DNA of 64,000 bases from Anaeramoeba flamelloides (GCA_027625915.1 JANTQA010000033.1:5518001-5582000), one strand, 5' to 3'; shown: positions 46,077 to 59,450, counted from the first letter of the stretch. The notes: generated by a model not told the origin, from the letters alone. Translations and numbers: made by a program.

Positions 46077-49000
46077 ATGTCAACAACAGAAGAATTAAAT
46101 CAAAAACAATTCCGATTGCGAAAAGTCTTTGGATTACCTTTAAGTGTCTTGATGCCTATTCATCCTTTTCTACATAAATGTATCGAATATGTTCGAGAGA
46201 ATGGGTTAAAACATCAACATCTCTTTTTACATAAAACCCCCCATCTCTTAATCGAAAAGATCGTCAAAGATCTCAATAAAGGGCTTGATGTTGATCCTTC
46301 AAATTATGGTATTAATACAACAGCTGCTCTTATTATACACTATCTTGAATCCTTACCTGATCCTCTTCTTTCTTCTAGAAAATTTATTAATTTTCTTGCA
46401 ATCAATGGTTTGTTTTTCAATTTTTTTCACAAAACAAAAAATTTGTTTCTTTTTCTTCTTTTTTATCTTGCAAAAAATCAAAAAAAAAATCAAATTTTTG
46501 AATGAAAAAACAAACAAACAAACAACATACAATTTCCATCAGTTCGACAAGAATGTTTTCAGAACCTCCGAAAATTTTCTAGAAAAAAAAATATTAAATT
46601 GCTTGGCAAAACCAACAACAAAAATGAAGAAAAAGATTCTTTAAAAGGGAAAACAACAAAAAAGCTTGAAAATTTAGATTAACAAATTTTCAAATCAAAA
46701 AGAAGTTTTTTGTTAGAAGAACTTTGGAAATTTGACAATATCGAAATTAAACTGTTTTTAAATCACTCTTTCGAATCAGAACAAATTTTTTCTACCTTTT
46801 CTTTTTATTTTTTTGTAATTATAAATTACTAAAAAAATCAAAAAAGTAACTCCACTTTAAAAAAGTGTTACGAACAAAGTTTTTCAAAATTATCGATAAA
46901 ATGATTGAAAAACTTTCACTCACCTAGTTTTTAGTCCTATTATACAAAAAATTTATTTTAGTCACACTTTTTTCAAAAGACTTTATGACATTGAAATAAT
47001 AAATGGAAAAAAAATTTCAATTCACTGTTGGGAAAAAAAGTGAAACATGGAAAAAAAGTGAAACACGGTTTTTAATTGGGAACATTACTGAAAATTCAAA
47101 GTAAAATCAATAAAAAGAAGAAACCAATTAACTTCAAATAATAATCCATTATATTATTTTCAATCAACCCAACAAATACAATTTAAATCTACTTGATTTA
47201 TGGAAATTGTATTGTGGTTTTGGAGATCTCAAAAATAGTCAATTTTTTGAAAAAATTTTTAATAATAGATCAATCAAAGAAAAACCCATACTAAAAGATA
47301 GTATTAAAAAAACTTTTATTGTGTTGAATACTTCATTTTGTCTTTATTTATTTATTTATTCTTTTTTTCATTGATCTTACTTTGAATTTTCAGTTATGTT
47401 CCCAATTAAAAACTGTGTTTCACTTTTTTTCCATGTTTCACTTTTTTTCCACAATGGTCACTTTCCTTTTTCTTTCTTTCTTTTTGAAAAATTTCAAAGA
47501 ATAGCTTGGGATTTGGGATCTTTTTTTTTGTTTCCTACTGGTATTTGAAATTTAAGTGGGATAAAATATCAGTTGATTATCCTTTTAATAAATCTTCCTT
47601 TCATTTCGGATGATTATTTCACCCAATACATACCATCAAAAAATAGATCAAACAAATAAATATAGATCACAATTTTCAATATATCTCTTTGAAAACATCT
47701 TTCTTTGTAAAAGGAAAAGGAAAAGGAAAATGAAATGAAAATTTTTTCCCATTTATTATTAAAAAACAAACATTAATAAACTAAATTTTTGTAATAAACA
47801 ATTTTAAAAGCAATTGATTGTATTTTAGTGAACAATTTCATATGAACTCGAGCTTTTAACAAAAAAATTAATCTTTTATAAGCATTGTAATTTCAAAATG
47901 AAACTTTTTATCTTTTTTTCATTTACTATGGCAATTGACTCTTTCAAAAGTTATTGTTGTGAAAAAAAAGTGTTAATAATTTTGTATCGATAAAATGGTT
48001 TATAATTTCCAAGACAACCAACCATTTGGTAAAAAAAAAGCAAAACAGGGAAAAAAGCTAAACACGATTTTTAATTGGGAATCAATATAACCTCAAAACA
48101 AAAAGTAAAATCAATGAAAATAAGAAATAAACTAACTTGAAAGAATAATCTGTTATATTATTTTCAATCAAATCTACAAATACAATTTAGATCTCCTTTA
48201 TTATCAAAATTGGATGAAAAGAGGTTAAGGAGATCTCAAAAATCGTCAATTTTTTCAACAAATTTTTAATAATTGATCAATCAAAGAAAAATTCCATATA
48301 TAATGATAGTCTTAGAAAAACTGTTATTGTGGTTGAATCCTTCATTTTATTTTTTATTTATTTATTAATTTTTTTAATTGATTTTACTTTTTATATTGAG
48401 GCCCTATTAATTCTCAATTAAAAATCGTGTTTAACTTTTTTTTTCCTGATTCACTTTTTTTTACCAACTGTAATTAATAATACACATGAAAAAAACATTT
48501 TATAAAGCATTTAATTTAAAAAAATATTCAGAAAAATATTTAAATGATTTTTTATTTGACTCAATTCCAATTCTTTCTTTATTGGGATTACAAAAATCAA
48601 AGGAACCGAAAATATAGATCTTGATGGGAATCACAGGGTAGTAACCCAACTCTTTGTATCATATTACTAGAGTTATTAATTCATGTGTGTTGATAAATGA
48701 TGGAGTTTAAAAGTTTTTTCATAGAGAAAATTTTTTAGAATAAAATTTTAAGCTTGTTGAGAGTCCTTTTTCTTTTTGTTTATATTTATTGGGAGTATTT
48801 AATTTATTTTTGTTCTTTATGAATGAAAATCAGATTTTTTATTGATGGAAGAAGTATAAATTACACTCTAAATTTGCTTTTACTTAAATTTACTCAAAGA
48901 TAATTTAAGCATAAAATCCTAGATTTGTCGGTTGTTCAAGGAAAAGGCACACCGAATTTTTTTTATGTTTAAAAAGCAAAAACAAAAAATTGAAAACAAA

Positions 49001-52000
49001 AAATTGAAAAGAAAAAATGAATAAGAAAAAGAAAAAAAATTGAAATTTAAAAAGAAATTTAAAAAGGGGTTTATAAGAAGCAATTGGTAAAAAATCAAAA
49101 AAAAAAAAAAATCAATGCTATCTTTAATTAAGGACTCCCAAAATCACAGCCACGATACTTTTGGTTGATTTAATAATTTGATAATTGAACATAAATGTTC
49201 ACTTGGGGATCATTGTTGTAATTGTTGTAATTACTTTTTTTTTTGATCTGATTTGCGTTAAACCCCTTTAGTCATTTTTAGGCTTTACTTTTTTGTTTTT
49301 ATTTTCAAGTTATTCATACTTTCGTGCTTCAGTATTTCACAATAGTTGGTTTTAAAACAAGCATGCCACGTGTCCATCATTTTTTATTATTTGATATCAA
49401 AGTAAAAACTAATTTATAAAAAAATAGTGTACTTTTTACAACTAATTTTTGGTTTCTTTGTTAGGAAAATATTTTATTAAATATCTTTTTTGCAGTGAAA
49501 AACATATACCTCAATAGAAAGCTGTTTGTGACATTTATTAAAGAAATAAAAAGAAAATTAATTTATTTTTACAGAAAATAATTAATGATAAATTAACGAT
49601 TAAAAAAACATTTTGCTAATATTAAAGTATATTGTTCAGCTCAGTATATATTGTTTTTTTACATTTTTTTTTCGGAAAATGAAATTTGATTCAATTTATT
49701 TTTAGCAATAAAAGAAAAAAATGAAAAAGCCAAGATCTTTATTCTAAAAATAAATATTCAATAAATTCATATTTTATTATGTTTAATCAAAGATCATATG
49801 GGTAATATTTGAAAAATTACAATGAGAAACATGATCTTTTTCGATTTTGTTTTTTTTTTTTTTTTCAACCTTTGACAAATTATTTTTTAAAAAAATCAAT
49901 TAAGAAATATATTACTTTTTACTTTTTATTCCCTTTTTTGGCAGAATTAATTCAAAGGTAATCAACAAATAATTTTTAGGTAAAAAAAATGTTATATTTT
50001 GGGTTGAAAAAGAATATAAATAATCCAAAAAAAAAAAACTATGATTTACTTTAGAAGAAAAAAAGAGTGGTTGAAAAACGATACAAATATTATGTGAATT
50101 GAAAGGGTTAATAGACTTTTGTAAATAAATAAATTGTGAAAATTTCAAAGATCTAGAGGATTGATGATAAAGTTAAAAACGAAAATTTTACTATTTGACA
50201 AGCAAAATACATTAAATATTATTTTGATTTTAATAAAATTTTTTTGTGACAGTTTACACCAAATCATTAAAAAAAATTGCAATCTTTTAAAAAAGAACTC
50301 TTCTCCTCATTTTTTTTTGAAATATTTACCAAATCCAAAATTTACCAGATTTTACAATTACCCCCAACATATACTACCCCACTTTACAATACCTTAGCTT
50401 TCAATAAACATAAAAATATATACATTACATTACTCTAACATGCTTAAAGACACTCTAATAGTATCTTATATAAAGTTAAAAAAAACCTTTTTTACTTTTT
50501 ATTGATTTACATTTATTTGACTGTTAATCTAAAAAATATTTTCATTTTTTATCTATTTATGATTTATTTTAATAATATATACTTTTTATTTTTAGAAATT
50601 CCAAACGAAAAAAAGATCCATGAATTAATAAAACTGTTAAATTCTCTTCCAATTGCAAACCAAATATTATTCTTGGAAATTTATAAATTGTTTTATGATA
50701 TTTCACAAAATTCAAACCAAAATCTTTTGAATATTGAAAGATTATCAAAAATTTTTGGACCATCAATTTTATTTTTACCAAATTTGGATAGTATATTTGG
50801 AAGAAAAGAAGAAGAAAAGAAAACAAAAGAAAACGAAAGAAAAGAAGAGAGTGAAGAAGAGAGAAAAAGAATAACAATAAATTATAAAACAACTCAAATA
50901 GCAAAAACACTTTTAGAAAATTATCAAAATATTTCAAACTCAATTCTTGAACAAAAAACTATTTTGGACAATACTAAAGATTTTTCAAAATCTAAAAATT
51001 TTATACAAAAAAATTTTACATTCACAAAAAATAATTTATTTGAGGACAGTGGATTAACAATTGAAGGTGAGAGTAAAAAACAGAAACAGGATGAAGATAA
51101 ACAGCAAATTGTAAAAGAAAAAATAAATGAAGAAACAGAAGAAAGAAATAAAAGATTAAAAAAATATACAAAAAATTTCTATTTAAATGATCTAGAATAT
51201 GTATTAAAATCATTATATAAAGAAATCTCCTATTATTATCAAAGAAAAAAAAAATTAACAAAAGATTTAAACATTCAATTAACTGGTTTAGAGAGTGAAA
51301 TTATGAAAAAACAAATAAAAAATTCAGAAAGGATAATCAAATTCAAAAAGAGATATTTGAAAAAAAAAAGTATAAAAACACAATTAGATGAAATAATGGT
51401 AAATTTTGAAAAGGGGATTTTTAAATCATTAATTTATCAAAATTTAGTGAATCATCAAAAAATTAAAATTGATCAAATCAAAAAAAAAATAGTAGCAATT
51501 GAAAGAGAATTGGAAAAAGAGGACAGCCAAAATGAATTTTTTTCAAAAAAAATGGAAAGGGAAATTCAAAAATTACAAATTGAAAAAGTTACATTAATTA
51601 AATGTTCCAAAAATTTGGAAATTGAAAGAGATGAACTAAATAAAAAATTTACTCAAATTTTCCAAAAAGAAAATATAAGCAAAACGGAATTAATGAAATT
51701 AAAAAAAAAAATTTCGCTATCTAATCAAAATATTAAAAGAATTAAAATTGAATTGGATCTAATCGAAAAAAAAATTCAATTTTTTAAAGAAAATTTTGTA
51801 GATCTGATACAATCATTTAAATTAGAAAAAAATTATCATCAAAAAAATTATTTATATAATTTAATTCAAATTGAACAAATTGAAAAGGAAATTGATAATC
51901 AAAAAATACAACGCGAAAGGGTTTTACAAGTAGAAAAAAATTCTCAAATTATCTTTTTAAAAAATAAATCCAAAATTGAAAGTTTGCAAAAGCAATTGAA

Positions 52001-52082
52001 AACAGTGAATAATGTTTATAATAAACAAGAAGACGAAATTAAATTTTTAGAAATTACTTTACAAAAATTAAAAAAAAAATAA
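46077..52082 (+). CDS. RhoGAP-fold protein with long coiled coil, lacking the arginine finger
   Basis: The exons I infer are 46077-46407 and 50596-52082, 605 aa. The splice joins FINFLAIN/EIPNEKKIHELIKLL, an unbroken RhoGAP helix, so I read one gene despite a 4,188-nt intron. Residues ~14-190 follow the RhoGAP fold: VFGLPLSVLM, FLHKCIEYVRENGLK, IIHYLESLPDPLL, LSKIFGPSIL. Where active GAPs have the GxFRxSG loop with the catalytic Arg, this reads HLFLHKT (Leu at residue 51), and the GPxLL Asn position is Ser. GTP hydrolysis on Rho/Rac is therefore unlikely; binding is possible. Residues ~240-605 are Lys/Glu/Gln-rich coiled coil. I chose the ATG at 46077 rather than an in-frame ATG at 45966 because the stretch between reads like an untranslated leader. 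Confidence 0.85.
47023..47458. mobile_element. MITE family E, copy 1
   Basis: An element of ~435 bp with ~80-bp inverted ends at about 95% match by eye. Each end has two tandem 18-bp units (GAAAAAAAGTGAAACATG, then GAAAAAAAGTGAAACACG on the left), followed by GTTTTTAATTGGGAAC. The interior matches copy 2 directly ('tattattttcaatcaa', 'acaaatacaattta'). It lies in the RhoGAP intron. Noncoding. Confidence 0.85.
48022..48470. mobile_element. MITE family E, copy 2
   Basis: An element of ~450 bp with ~90-bp inverted ends, more diverged than copy 1. The terminal units are irregular, and the inner end GATTTTTAATTG is kept on both sides. It is in the same orientation as copy 1 and 560 bp downstream of it in the same intron. 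Confidence 0.8.
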
Positions 52083-55000
52083 CTTTTTGAAAGTTTATTA
52101 CCAAAATTCTTTTATTTTTGTTTTTGTTTTTTATTTATTGTTATTTTTTTTTTATTTTTAATTCAAAAATTAATAAATCAATTTTTTAACAAAATGTGAA
52201 TAAAAGAATAAAAAAAAAAAAGTTTTATTAAATAATTCAAATAATTTTTAAATTTGATGTTTTTCTTTTTTAATGAAGAATTTTTAAAGTTTGTTGGTTT
52301 CCAAGTTAACAGTGACTCTTTTTTGGATATTATGTTTTTTTTTTTTTGAAAAAGATAATAGGGTGTATATTCTCATAAAGGTTCAGTTTTAATTGATAAA
52401 CAAATTACATTAACAATCTGACAGAAATAAATTATCATTTTTAAGAGAATTCGTTATTTTATAATCAAATTTTCAATCAAAAGCTCTGAACCTTTTTGTT
52501 AGGATTTTAGGATCTAAAATAATTAGTAGAATTTGCAAAAGAATTTTTATTTTGAAGAAATTTGAGTTTTAGCAATTTACAAGAGTTTATATTAGAACCA
52601 AACTCAGAGAATTAATATTATTTTAAAAATACCACAAGAAATTTAATACAAATATATAATTCTTGAAAATGAGAAAAAATTGATAACATATTTTTATTTT
52701 AAATATTTTCTTAAATTTTATGAAAGTTAATAGATTATCTTATATCTTTAATTATAATAATTAATAAAAAAATATATTTATTAAAAGAATTATTTTACAT
52801 AATAAATGTTAATTTTTATCTTTTTATTTAATGATAATTAGTTGTATTTGCTTGAAAATATTAGAATAAACGAGAAATGATTCATTAAGTCTATTGATAA
52901 TTTTAATCCTTAAAATATTCCTTACTCACTAAAAAAATTAAGATTTATGTTATTTATTATTGATTAAAAATAATCAAATTAAAAAGTATTTTTTTTTTGA
53001 AAGTGATAAGATTATTTTTTTACAAGGTTTATCTGCAAAGTATTTTAGGTAGATTTTTGATTTGATTGATTTAGTTATTTTTCTCTTAATTTTTTAAAAT
53101 ATATACTCCATTACACTCAAAGCGGATCAGTTATAAATGAAAAATTCACTTTATTTTTAAGAATCAACCAAATTTAGATTATTTAGAAACACGAGAAATA
53201 ATAAACGTTGTATTAGAGTCGATAATGATAAAAGAAAGGCCTGAACAAACGATACATTTCAAAAAAAAAAAAAGTTAAAAAAAAATTGGGCAATTTCATT
53301 GGGAAGTCTTGTGCAAAATTCTCAATTTCTTTCGGAAAATTAAAGTTGTTGAAAATAAGATTTTTTAATTATAAATGTAGGAATTTGATAAGAAAATACA
53401 AAGATTCACGTTTAAGTAAAGTTAATTTGGAGTTTTAATCAATTTTTTTAGTAAATTGAATAATTTAAAAAAAAAAAAAAAATAAAAAAAAAAATTTAAA
53501 AAATGAGAAAAAATCATTTTGATCTAAAAATTGAAATTTATATCTGAAAAGAATAATCAATTAAAATCATAGAACAAATATTATTTCTTTAATAAAACGT
53601 GTTGTCTTTGAGTGGAAAAGAAACTTATAAACTTTTCAGTAAATAGTCGCCAATAAAGAAATATAAATTTTTCAATTTGTAATATTTATAATAATGAAAA
53701 GACAAGTTTTGTGAGAAATGGGGGAATTGTAAAAATGGTCAAATTCTCCTAAAAAATACATAATAAATAAAAAATCTCATAATCTATTATTTTTGTATCT
53801 CGGAAGAACAAAATCATCTCATTTTAAAAGGATTTTTTTTTTTTGAACCTAATTTTATAAAATTTATAAATTAACAAACTTGAAAAAACAAATATCCAAT
53901 CTCAATTTAATTTGTTTTTGTTGTTGGTAATTTTAGTGAATGGGTTGAAGAAACTTGTATAAGAGATATACAACTTCAAATTCATTAATTCTATACAATT
54001 TGAAAAGAAAAAAAATCGTTTAAATGCAATATACTTCATTCACAAAAGATATCATAAAAAATAATAAATTATTTGTATCAATGTATAAATTTTTTTTTCA
54101 TCATATTTAAACTAACTTTTTGTTAAATTTAAGTGATTTGTTTGATTTTATTTTTAACATAACAAAGGATTGATCAATTGAGTAATTTGAAGGGGCTAAT
54201 AATCTAAAAAAATTCTTCAAATAAATTTTAAGAACAAAATCAAAAACAATTCGACCCAATCAAAAAATTGAATAAAAAAGAAAAAATATGATTACAACAT
54301 AGTCCTATCTTATTGTTAAAGCAATTTACAAGATTGAATTATTATTTTATATAAGTTTTGTATCCATTTTTTTTTTTTTATTTTTTCAAACAGTTCAAAA
54401 GCCAACCTATTTCCAAATTATTACAGAAAAAAAGAAGAAGAAAGTTATGTTATTGTTTGTAAAAAAGTATATAAAATATAATTTAAAAATAAAAACACTT
54501 TTTTTTGGAATAACATAAGATATTGAAAATATACTTCATATAAAAAAAATTAGCTTAAAAATTTTAATACTTGTTAAAAAATATAATGTGTTTATTTAAA
54601 GAATAGTACAATCAATTTTTTCTCTTGATTGAATAAAAAAAATATGAGAAAAATCACCAAACAATTAAATTAATAATTTTCCCAAAATATTTTGAAAAAA
54701 GGTAAAAAAATTAACTTAAAACAAAAAGTAATAATTTTTAATTTGGTGATTTTTAATCGATAATTATTAATACAATATTAATTATTTCAGTGTGTTGGTG
54801 ATAATCCAAATATTCAAAGTTAAATTTATCAATTGATTTACTAATTATTTCCAATTTTTTTAAATTTTTCAAACAAATAAAAAATTATTCCAAATAAATC
54901 AATCTGATAAATGAAAAAAAAAAAAGTAAATCACTCATTTGTATTATAATATTTTAATATTTATACTAGTAATATATAAAAAAAAATAATTATACCTCGT

Positions 55001-55922
55001 TTTTTTTAATTTTATGCGATTGAAGAAATTTTAATGTGAATAAATGATCAATTATTTCTGATCTTCAAGGACTCAATATTTGATTCATTTTTCTTGTATT
55101 TTTTAAAATAAGATTAAATTTAAAATGAACTTTATTCATACAAAACTCTCGTGAATTTACAAAAAGTGAGATTTTAGAAACATCACAATGTTTTTTGCAA
55201 AAATTTTCTTTGTGGTTTTGATCCACAATTTTTAACTGAAAAGGAAAATTAATTGGGAAAAATGAACTCTTTTTAAAAATGAAATTTCATTTTTCAAAAG
55301 TTGAAAAATGTATATGCTTAATAATTTTAATTGTGTACTTGTGTAACTAAGTATTCACTTTCATTTGTGAAAGAAATAAATCAATAAGAGATCCCCTTCC
55401 CTTAAACTTGGTGTTAATTACTGGAATTCGAATTTGAATTGGGAAAAAAAACTAGTTTCATTTTATACTATTATTTTCCAATTAAAAAATGAAAATTTTT
55501 GGTTCAAATTCCCCAATATTTTTCTATGAATAATTAGATGAAAACCCAAAAATATATAACTAATTGTTTAGAAATGATATTTTTAGGCATATAATTAACC
55601 TACCTTAGCGAACTCTAATACAAAATTTTTACTCTGTTAATTTGATTGTAACAGTAATAATTAATATAGATTTCGGAAATTGAAATAAAAATTTTTATTT
55701 ATTAATAAAAAATAACAGTATTCACTATTAAATCACTTTTAAAATTAATAACAAGTTGAAGATCTATCAACTGTGAAACAAAATAACAAACCCTCACACA
55801 TAACACCAGATAATCTATTTTACAGTTTTGTAAATCGTCAACTTTAAGACAATTTCCATCTTTAAAAACCAAAATAAATTCATTTTTTTCTTTTATCTAA
55901 AATCTTAAATTGATTTCTAAAA
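52083..55922. other. Gene-free spacer with a large repeat C copy
   Basis: No coding exon. 54385-55430 is the longest copy of repeat family C. Poly-A around 53465-53495. The uS13 promoter presumably lies within the last few hundred bases; no element is recognisable. Confidence 0.6.
54385..55430 (+). repeat. Dispersed repeat family C, copy 4 (longest)
   Basis: Its beginning matches copy 2 (4735 onward) and its body matches copy 1 (1-900), so it spans what the other two copies show in part. Blocks include 'agttcaaaagccaacct', 'tttccaaattatta', 'aattatttcagtg', 'gatcttcaagga' and 'aaaagtgagatttt'. At least 1 kb, no open frame. Confidence 0.6.
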
Positions 55923-56764
55923 ATGTCTCTTGTAATTCCAGAAGGAGAATTTGAACATATTCGACGTATTATGAATACCAATGTAAATGGTCTTCAACTC
56001 GTTCCATATGCACTTTGTGCCATCAAAGGTGTTGGAAGAAGATTTGCCTTTTTATGTTGTAGAAAAGCTGACATTGATGTCAACAAAGTATTTACTTTTC
56101 CGAGATCCAAACTGTTTTTTTTTACTTTTTTGAACAAACAATCATTTACTTGTTATTTTTCTTATCACTTTCTTTGCTGAATTAAAAAAAAAAAACAAAA
56201 ACAACAAAAAAAAAAAATAAAAATTTAAAACCAAAACAAAAACAAAAACAACAAAAATAAAAACAAAAAACAAAAACAACTTTTGTAAACTGACAATTTC
56301 CCAAAAAGCGTGCTGGTGAATTAAGTACTGAGGAAATCGACAAAATCGTCAAAGTAATGGAAAACCCACTTGACTTTAAAATTCCAAGTAATTACATTCT
56401 TCTCTTTCTTACTCCTTTTAAATAAACCTTTTTTTATTTTTTTTTTTGCTTTTTGTTTTTCTTTTTGTTTTTTTCAAATAAACTTTTTCACTAAAACCTA
56501 ATTCATTTTTTGATAAATCTTTAAAATTGGTTCAAAATAGCTTGGTTCTTAAATAGACAAAAAGATCGAAAAACAGGATCCTTTACCCAATTACTTTCAA
56601 ATAAATTGGATCACTCTCTACGTGAAGATATTGAAAGACTTAAAAAAATCAGATGCCACAGAGGACTCAGACACGCATGGGGCCTTAAAGTTAGAGGTCA
56701 ACATACCAAAACAACAGGCCACAAAGGAAGAACTGTTGGTGTCCAAAAAAAGAAAGAGAAATAA
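55923..56764 (+). CDS. RPS18: Ribosomal protein uS13 (S18 of the cytosolic 40S subunit), three exons
   Basis: A small-subunit protein at the head of the 40S ribosome that contacts the P-site tRNA and the subunit bridge. The exons are 55923-56087, 56309-56387 and 56541-56764, 155 aa, close to the 152 of animals. The GT-AG introns (221 and 153 nt) keep phase. The N-terminal helix-two-turn-helix ([13 protein letters not shown]) and the C-terminal tail ([33 protein letters not shown]) match the eukaryotic family. The short first exon extends as an open frame into the intron, which can mislead gene finders. The sequence is intact and codon use is less A/T-biased than in the neighbours, as expected for a highly expressed gene. 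Confidence 0.97.
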
Positions 56765-59450
56765 TCCGATATTTCTTTTCATTAACTTTAACTTGACTTC
56801 TATAGAGCAAAAATTTCAAAAAACAAAAAGAAAAAAGAAAACTTAATAAACAAAGCAGCTTTCTTTTTGTATGGTTTTGAAGCTTTGTTTTTTAAAGAAA
56901 CAAATACCACCCATCACAAAACCTAAATCAAAATAAATAATTTATCAAAATGAATTTCTTTTTTTTGCTGTTTTTTTTTCCTTCTTCAACCAGAAAGCGT
57001 TCATACCTTCAAATATTTTCCTATTTTTAATACATTTATTTTAAAGGATCTTTTATAAATAATTCGAATAAAAAATAATTCTTGTTTTAAAGGAAAGATT
57101 TTTGAGTGATAAGTTTACTTTTAATAAAAAATTTATTTTTCTCTTTTGAGATTTCATTTCTTGGGTTTAATGAGAAATATTCCAAATCAATTCTTCAGGT
57201 ACAAAACAAATTTCAAATTTTATTGTGTTGAAAGTATAGATGATCTTTTAAACATGAACAAAAATTAATATTTTTTATTCAAAAAATTTAGTTTTTTTGG
57301 CTTTTTTATTTTTTGTTTTATTTTAAAGGTACATTGGCCAATTTCTAAATAAGGATTCCTTAACTCGAAATATTTTTAATATTGAATAACGAACAGGGTA
57401 TTATCAAATCTAAGTAATTGGCAAAAAATTTTCTATATCTTTATGAAATTTAGGTATATTAGGGAAAAAAATACCGGACATGAAAAAAATACTGGACAAG
57501 ATTTTTAATTGTGAGTATTTGTAAAATTTTTGTCTAATTTCAATGAAATCCTTATTATAAATAACCAATTTTTTTTATGAGATTAGTAATAAACCTATCT
57601 AAAGTCCATCAAAGTAAGGTGTCTCTAGAATACTGAAGTAATTGTTTGATAGCCATATGTTGATAAACTTTTTTTGAAAAAACAATCCAGTTTTATTGAG
57701 GTTTACTAGAGTTGAGAAAATGATAATTTTTCTTCTTGTTTTTTGATTGATTGAATGGTGTTTTGAACAAGTGTGATTTCATCAATCATCATTCTAATAA
57801 GTGGGGGGGGTATAATTGAAAATTTTCGATTCTTAAAAAAAGGAATTTGATTGTAAATAAATGAAATTACACAATAATTTTACTAATATTCACAATTAAA
57901 AATCTTGTAAGGGATTTTTTTCATGTCTGGTATTTTTTTCACTGCTCTATAAGAATTTAATAGAGATTAGTCCCTTAATATCATTTTTCGATTTTTTGTG
58001 ATTTCTATGAAAGTTATTTTATTTTTAATAATTAAAATAAGAAAAAATGGCAAATTAATTCTTTTTTCAGACATAATTATATTTACTATTTCTTGATCAA
58101 AGATCTTTGTTAGTATATAATCTAATGGTTTTGAGTAATAGTGGAATTTCTTATTTTTTTTTTATTTAACTTCGAGTAACATTTAAGTTGCTTGAAAAGG
58201 TCTTGGGTTTTCAAAAAATGATTAGAACAATGGAATTTAAAAAAAATATAAGTTACCTCTTGATTTTAAACATCGAACTATCAATTTTTATATAAAATTG
58301 AAATTCTAGCAATGTTTTTATTAATGTAACTCAACTCTTTTGGATGTTAAGGAAAAATTATAACTTTGAAAATGTATTTCACTCTTGAAAGTTTCATTTT
58401 TTTTTTTATTTGGTTTAGTGAATTTCCAAATAATTATTTCAAAATTGAAAATTCATCTTTCTCATAAAGATTCAAAATAAAAAAAAACTAGAAAGAATTT
58501 GTTTTTTTTAATTTTGAAAATTTATGTTTTTTATTAATAATAGTTACTTAACACAATGTATACAATAACTCTATATATCAGAGTGAGATTTTAAAATTAT
58601 CTATTATATTTTTCTTTCAATAAGAAAATAAAATATTATCCATCAAAAGAAATAAATAAATGATAATTTTTTTATCCTCATTCAAATAACAAGAGTTACT
58701 TTTTTATAATGTATTATATGCGTTTTTCTCCTTTTTAATAACTATATTCTGAGAAATATAATTTTTAAAATCACTTATTTAACCAAATACAATGAATTTT
58801 TAAATAAAAAGGTGGCTGTAACATATACTTATTAAACCAATTACATACCAATGAACTATAGGAAAATAAAATTTATTAAAAAAATTGATCAAGAAAAAAA
58901 ATATTAAATAGATTTAAACCTTTATCTTGTTCATAACTTTTCCAATAATTAATTCTCTTCACCCAATTTTGTTATTAAAATGAAATATTAATAATTGAAA
59001 TTGTTCCTTAAAAATTCAAAAAGCTAGTTTTATTAAATCTCTAAAAATATTTATTTTTTTTTCTTTTGATAAGGATCTTTGATCTATTTCAACAAATGAT
59101 TAGACAAATATTTTTTTACTTGTATAAACAAAAATCAAAATAAATTCTGGTTTACAGGAAATTGGGGTGAAATTTTGTTGAGCCACCATCCTTCAATGAA
59201 AAATTTATTAATAAAATATTTCTTAATTTTTTTTTCACTTTAAAAAAAAAAAAAATAAAAAAAAAAAAAATCCATTTTTAAAAAAGTCTTGATTAATGCC
59301 TTATCCCAAAAAAATTAAATGAAATTCAAACTATTTATAAACAAAATAATAGAGTTAATTTACTAAAAAAATAATAATAATAATTGGTGTTGTTTATTTA
59401 TTAAAAGGGTTTTATGAAGATTTTAATTTTCAAAATAGGTATAATAATAA
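56765..59450. other. Gene-free spacer with a MITE
   Basis: Contains MITE family A copy 3 (57460-57945). Elsewhere A/T-rich sequence with poly-A at 59239-59271. It separates the 3' ends of two convergent genes (uS13, plus; PH protein, minus), so no promoter is expected. Confidence 0.6.
57460..57945 (+). mobile_element. MITE family A, copy 3 (best preserved)
   Basis: An element of ~485 bp with inverted ends of about 100 bp. The left end has two 18-bp units, GAAAAAAATACCGGACAT and GAAAAAAATACTGGACAA, followed by GATTTTTAATTGTG. The right end carries the complement with a few changes. An 8-G run lies at 57803-57810. Noncoding. The other copies are at 12214-12688 and, reversed, at 18500-18944. 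Confidence 0.85.

Larger units (their letters stand above)
46408..50595 (+). other. 4.2-kb intron of the RhoGAP gene with two MITEs
   Basis: Donor GTTTGT after ATCAATG, acceptor TTTTTAG before AAATTCC. It holds the two family E MITEs (47023-47458 and 48022-48470) and a possible fragment of repeat B's right end at 47730-47775. A 78-codon frame at 50161-50397 has noncoding composition. The remainder shows no gene. Confidence 0.75.

Noticed and set aside
50161-50397. 78-codon frame within the RhoGAP intron as a nested gene.
   Set aside because: A/T-driven composition with no recognisable motif; the surrounding intron splice explains the region.
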